A program made the translations under genes and the position numbers. A stretch of 64,000 nt of DNA from Chiua virens (lineage: Eukaryota > Basidiomycota > Agaricomycetes > Boletales > Boletaceae): the NCBI GenBank assembly GCA_019787685.1, contig JAHNUO010000004.1, positions 1,860,001-1,924,000 of the forward strand, in the 5' to 3' direction. Within the stretch, counting starts at the first letter, position 1. Each line of letters starts with the position of its first letter. Positions 59,619-64,000 of the stretch are shown one piece after another. The notes below the pieces were generated by a model. That model saw only the letters and a program-made list of their open reading frames with translations, ran no database searches and was not told the origin of the DNA.

Positions 59619-61761
59619 TTAATTGTCTTGTCTGCGTCTAAACATAACCTTTGCACGGGAATTGGCCCTTATAAAGGTACCAATACAGGAATTCGGCGGA
59701 ACCCCAGTGGTTGCACTGTCCAGTTTCACATCGTAATTCAGGAGGATGTGAGCCAACATTATTTTGAGTTCGATCGCAGCAAAGAAACGTCCCGGGCTAA
59801 AATACATCAGATTATCAAGCAGTCAAATCTAAATATGATGCGAAACCGTACCAAGCATGCCTACCATGTCCGAACCCAAGATGTTCGGGCGAAGTCGATG
59901 TAAATTGATATTTCACACCTGTCCCATCTTCCTCAGGTTCTTGCATGTCGACAAATCGGAATGGTTCGAATGCGTTAGGATTCCATTGAGATCCTTGTCG
60001 TATGAGAGTGATTGAGACGTCGCATAGATCAAGGTTCCCCTAGGAACAAAAGTTCCGTCGTGAAATGTATAGTCTTTTACAGCCTTGCGTGAGAGGCCAG
60101 CTATGGGGCTGATGATCAGGATGGTCATCGGGTGTTCAAAATATGGAAGCCACTACCGGTGGTCGCCCCATGCGCATACACTCTCGCATGAAGCTGTCTA
60201 CTTTCCTCATCTTTCCTATCGCAATCTTCGTCCATCCATCTCTCGCGACGACATCTTCAACTTCCTGGCGAAGCGCCGGCACGTACTGAGGTTGCGCGGC
60301 AAGGTAAAAGAGGGTCTGTGTGAAGAACTACCCGGAAATATTAGCCTGGGATTGAGGGATGGTAGGGATCCGAACGAACATTCGAGGTTGCCTGCAGGAG
60401 AAATCAAAGGACTATTCACCAAGGCGACTTCTCGGTGGTACTTACATGGATACCTGTAAAATTCACCACCAGCATACGAACTGTCAAGTTCTCTATACTA
60501 AACTCCGGACCCATTACTTCGTCCATTAACCATGATAAAATGTCATTCTGTCAGCTTTTCGTGTGAATGATTTTACGTTTGCATCAAAGAAGAAGACAAA
60601 CAGGCTTATCTTCCCACTCTGATCCATATTCGTTCAGAAACTTTAGCCGCTCTTCGATAATCGGCCGAAGCAGATTCATCCCACGTGTCACACTTCGAGG
60701 GATATTTGTAAGGAAACGAGTAGCCAGTCTGTCAGCCTATTGAAACGAATCCTTAGATAAGGTGGTAGGCAATGGCTTACGGTCTCATGAATGCAGGGAA
60801 AAAACCGACTATAACCCCACCCATGATGATATCAGAGGTATATCGTATGTTGAGATCGATCCAATCAGGATCGCGGCCTAGAGTGTGGTCAGCTAAGAAA
60901 CCGAGACAAAGCTCGATGACTCCTGGGAACATACACAAGGGGAGGCCGACAAATGCTCTGTTGGATGCCCTACAAGCGACCTGTTGGATGAAATTCATAG
61001 CCGTTACACTCTTCCATTCTAGAGATACTTAGTCATAACATACGGTACTCACAAAATTACTCACCGTATCCTCTCAGTTCCAGGATCTCGTCGAAGGACG
61101 TGATGATCTCGTCTCGAATTCCAGAAAACAGGGCTTCAATATTACGAGTAAGCTGGCCGCGGATGATCGTATTATGATTGGGATTTTGAGCGACCACAGG
61201 GCCAACTGTGTACCTGGTCTGAATTAGCTACCAGCGATATTGATAATTCAGTGACGCAAGTCTAGTTTTATACGAATAACCCATGACCCACATCCTTCAT
61301 GGCTTCCGATAACGAAAACTCATCTTCAAGAGCCCTTGCCACCTCTTCCAGGTGTTCGTGGTCGCTTAGGATGACCTGTCCAATGGAATGGTTCTGCGAT
61401 TTTGAACGGTGCGGAATTGTGCTATGGTTTGACTTGATATAAACAAATGATAGCCTTGGACGAAACCGCACTTGCCTTCTCGTACCCTTCTTGCATGATA
61501 CTTGCAGCATTTGTCAGAAACTTGAAACTGGCCCAAAACGAGCCAAGCCAACTAGTTGAGCCCACGGTTGGGAAACGCATCAAGCTGGGGAAAGTGCACA
61601 AGTTTTGAGTAACCGGAAAGGTATATTTTCAGGTGGGGTTTGCTCACATTGGGACCTTGACACAGTTTCGCAAGTATGACGATGGCAACTACAAGGCCGA
61701 TAGCACCGTAGTAAACGGTGGTCGAGATTTCTGCCGGTAGCTCTGGCAGTTGAAATCCCAT
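59619..61761 (-). CDS. Cytochrome P450 monooxygenase
   Basis: A membrane-anchored fungal P450 resembling the ent-kaurene-oxidase-like group. An N-terminal anchor (STTVYYGAIGLVVAIVILAK) is followed, after an intron, by FPTVGSTSWLGSFWASFKFL and MQEGYEK. FIQQVACRASNRAFVGLPLC precedes DWIDLNIRYTSDIIMGGVIV. The I-helix region is assembled as VVNFTGIH-ATSN-FFTQTLFYL, where ATSN would be a 12-base micro-exon (60380-60391). The K-helix ExxR is ECMR (about 60180) and is followed by KDYTFHDGTFVPRGTLI. FEPFRFVDMQEPEED leads to the heme loop GFGHGRHA-C-PGRFFAAIELK. The heme-binding cysteine codon is split by an intron (TG from 5', C from 3'), so the unspliced exon appears to read SPGRFF. The end is FRRRQDN, stop at 59619. 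Substrate unknown. Confidence 0.88.
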
Positions 61762-62021
61762 GATAAGTGCTCAAATGAGAAAGCTGCGAATACATACAAA
61801 CTTACTTCATCGATTTTTTATCAAGGAGGAAACTTGAAACATGTGTCATCAAGGAAACCTAGCCTAGGCACCATTCGTTCCAGGACACATTCCTAGGGGA
61901 CTGCCTGTCAAGATTTTCTGAAAGTTTCAGCTGTAAAAATGACAGCTGCACCCAAGTTTGGAAGGAACCATGGTCGTCGTCAAGGTCGTCGCGCACCGTC
62001 TGCATGAAGCGCGTAAACGGA
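61762..62021. other. Spacer upstream of the P450
   Basis: No gene recognised. It should contain the P450 promoter and the left edge of the SPRY-like duplicate block. Confidence 0.45.
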
Positions 62022-62500
62022 AGAGAGCCAGGGTCATTTGAGCGATCCAGTGGTCGATGCACATTGCGGAACCAGGAACCAGCGCTCGGCCTCCAGCTTG
62101 GACTTCGGCGACGAATCGGTGGCTGAGCCGTCTCGTGTGTATGGGTGGTTCAGCGAAGCATCCTTGAAGGACCGTGACAGGGGGGACGCATTCTGCGATC
62201 GAGCACTCAAGATTACCACCTTCGAGTGACATCGACAGGATCACAGAGCAAGGGTGCAATGCATGGGGTCTCGAGTTTCATATCACAGATCCAACGGACC
62301 TTTGACGGTACAATACACAACCACAGCAAGACACGACGGTAGTAGGGTCGAGACGACCAAGGAATACAATGACTGCTGTCTGATCAGCAATCTGCCCGTT
62401 GTTGACTGGTGTATACTTTGAGCTGACGATCCAGAAAATGCGCAGGAGTCATCGCAATAGCTCTGACTACAACACTTTGTGGAGCCCCTTTGTGCCTGAA
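62022..62500 (+). pseudogene. Broken duplicate of the SPRY-like gene
   Basis: This block matches 63457-64000 closely. It contains SRVYGWFSEAS, then CDRGDAF-like sequence, then bases matching the TFDGTIRNQSK and VYFELTIQKM region. Compared with the right copy it lacks 11 bases after DAFC, which shifts the frame to a stop at 62229. It also lacks about 40 bases that encode the GGLYYRPQAHDRG segment. No matching start codon context is kept. It is a truncated, non-functional copy. Confidence 0.75.
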
Positions 62501-62862
62501 TCTGCGCATATATTGTTGCTTGATCAAAATTAATTTGTGAATTGAGCAAATTCTGAACATAAAAACACACTTCATTATTAAGCGAGGATATCATCGATAT
62601 ACATGATGGTATGCGCAGTACAAGCGGGAAAAATCCCCCTCACCCAACACTGAGAATGGGTGTTATTGTCGGCACCTGTCTGAACTTGGATGAACTGAGC
62701 TGTCAGCTTTGTTTCGAACGCGTGGACGTAAGGAAGAGTGAGCGAGATCGCTTACTATGATAGCCCACGCGATGCAGGTTCCTGGATGACTTTGACCTAC
62801 AAACGACCACTGGTATCCTTGAGACCGCGATTGGCTTGGTCACGTGCACCATCCTCGAGAAT
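62501..62862. other. Spacer
   Basis: No gene seen between the SPRY-like pseudogene and the small minus-strand gene. It is AT-richer than its neighbours near 62510-62620. Confidence 0.5.
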
Positions 62863-63413
62863 CTAGACATCAGGATCCGGTCCGAAGTATGAGATGTCCC
62901 TGAGACGAGGACGAGTGGATAGTATCAACGAACCTTGCATTACACCATTGCGCCTAGGTTTTTTGGCTGGGTTGGCGTCGAAATCTGTGCTTGTTACTGC
63001 GGGGGAGGAATCAGGTGGAGGTGGACGCTTGCCCCGATTTTTCTGTGTAAAGAGATGGGTAAGTATTAGGTATGGAAAGCGGGAGAAAGGGACATACAAA
63101 TCTGTCTGAAAACTGTTTCTTCCTGCGTAACGCGAGAGGGATGCGATGTATGAGCCAGAAGATCAAATAAGGACGGTCTGCGACTGACTTTGCGAGAGCC
63201 TCTTCCGCTTTTCGACGGTCTTCTTCCTCCTGTAAACGGTAGAAATGGGAGGGAGGTACGGATGATCGGGGATGTGGTGTTTACCTGTTGGCTGCGCTGG
63301 AAGCGTTCAAGGAAGGAGCCATCGTTGGAGAAAACGTTAACGGGCTTGAGCTTGGATGGTGCTTTTGAGGTGGTCAACGGGAGGGAGGCGTGTTTGAATG
63401 CGGTGGTGGACAT
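62863..63413 (-). CDS. Small conserved charged protein, unknown function
   Basis: It starts at 63413 with MSTTAFKHASLPLTTSKAPS and continues KLKPVNVFSNDGSFLERFQR-SQQ. It is spliced to EEEDRRKAEEALAK, then KKQFSDRF, then KNRGKRPPPPDSSPAVTSTD and DANPAKKPRR, ending LRDISYFGPDPDV at 62863. Introns lie at about 63285-63234, about 63190-63130 (boundary approximate) and about 63100-63049. The product is roughly 125 residues, basic and coiled, with a bipartite-like basic patch (KKPRR) that suggests a nuclear location. Similar short proteins (NVF.DDGSFLERF followed by EE..RK.E.ALA) occur widely in fungi, but I cannot name the family with confidence. Confidence 0.6.
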
Positions 63414-63504
63414 GGTGGAAGTCAAAGAACAAGAAACGGCGATGGTCGAAATCAGAGCCAGGGTCACGTGAGCTATTCAGATACTCTCTCTTTCAACTCG
63501 GGCG

Positions 63505-64000
63505 ATGCAAAACCAGCCTCCAGCTTGGACTTCGGCACCTGAGCTGTCTCGTGTGTATGGGCGGTTCAACGAAGCGTCAGAGGAGGACTGTGACAGGGGG
63601 GATGCGTTCTGCGCGCAGAATGCGATCGAGCACTCAAGATTACTACCCTCGAGCGACATCGACGGGATCACAGAACAGGGATGCAATGCATGGAGTCTCG
63701 AGTTTCATATCACAGATCCCACGTTCAGGCAGAGGCGGACCTTTGACGGTACGATACGCAACCAGAGCAAAACATACGACGGTACAGGCATCATTACCAA
63801 GGTCGAGACGACCAAGGAATGCAATGACTGCTATCTGATCAGCAATCTACCCTTTGTTGGCGGTCTCTACTACCGCCCACAAGCTCACGATAGAGGAGTA
63901 TACTTTGAGCTGACGATCCAGAAAATGCGCGGGGTCATCGCAATAGGTCTGATTACAACACTTTGTGGAGTCCCCTCGTGCCTGATTAAACTTTCAATGA
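63505..64000 (+). CDS. SPRY-like domain protein, 5' part (runs off the window)
   Basis: An open frame starts at ATG 63505 (MQNQPPAWTSAPELSRVYGR) and continues without a stop to the window edge, more than 165 codons: AFCAQNAIEHSRLLPSSDID, GCNAWSLEFHITDPTFRQRR, TFDGTIRNQSKTYDGTGIIT, KECNDCYLISNLPFVGGLYY, then RGVYFELTIQKMRGVIAIGL. The last part resembles the opening strands of SPRY domains (YFEV.I...G.IAIGL), which are protein-interaction folds. Its start lies about 90 bases from the oppositely oriented small gene at 63413, so the two probably share a promoter. The domain assignment rests on one motif and could be wrong. Confidence 0.5.
   Translation, partial: MQNQPPAWTSAPELSRVYGRFNEASEEDCDRGDAFCAQNAIEHSRLLPSSDIDGITEQGCNAWSLEFHITDPTFRQRRTFDGTIRNQSKTYDGTGIITKVETTKECNDCYLISNLPFVGGLYYRPQAHDRGVYFELTIQKMRGVIAIGLITTLCGVPSCLIKLSM

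Noticed and set aside
59619..59807. P450 with serine in place of the heme cysteine
   Set aside because: The cysteine codon is restored by splicing across the intron, so the enzyme is probably intact.
59475..59903. 142-codon plus-strand open frame downstream of the BBC1-like gene
   Set aside because: It is antisense to the last two exons of the P450, including the heme loop.

Overview
The window is nuclear DNA of a filamentous basidiomycete. Genes are split by many introns of about 45-70 bases with GT..AG ends and CTAAC-like branch sites. The set of families (DUF6533 membrane proteins, a DUF6699 protein, a Plavaka-type CACTA transposon, a fungal P450) is typical of Agaricomycetes. The mixture with GH3-family enzymes suggests a Rhizoctonia/Ceratobasidium-like fungus, but that is inference from gene content only.

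Layout. 0.4-8.5 kb is housekeeping: a base-exchange phosphatidylserine synthase (+), a large Pro/Gly-rich RING-H2 protein (+) and transaldolase (-). 8.5-43.9 kb is a gene-poor, duplicated and transposon-rich accessory block. It holds two GH3-domain (acyl-amido synthetase-like) genes, one decayed and one apparently intact; four copies plus one fragment of a DUF6533 multi-pass membrane protein gene; and an 8.7-kb CACTA/Plavaka transposon (18686-27367) inserted between them. The transposon has recognisable termini, a transposase broken by two in-frame TGA codons, and a long antisense companion gene. 35.8-43.9 kb is mostly diverged repeats shared between DUF6533 flanks.

43.9-64 kb returns to ordinary genes: a DUF6699 protein (-), nucleolar NOP56 (+), a KHA1-type K+/H+ antiporter (-), a small MITE-like element, RNA polymerase III subunit RPC11 (+, with a 7-base exon), a BBC1/MTI1-like actin-patch protein (+), a cytochrome P450 (-), a small conserved charged protein (-), and a SPRY-like gene running off the right edge, with a broken duplicate of it 1.5 kb upstream.

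The housekeeping genes are not functionally linked to one another. The only locus with a hint of joint biology is the GH3/DUF6533 block, where an adenylating amino-acid-conjugating family and a family of membrane proteins lie and have been duplicated side by side. No rRNA, tRNA or CRISPR was recognised. Intron positions were worked out by eye from reading frame and protein-family resemblance. They are firm for PSS, NOP56, RPC11 and DUF6699 and approximate elsewhere.
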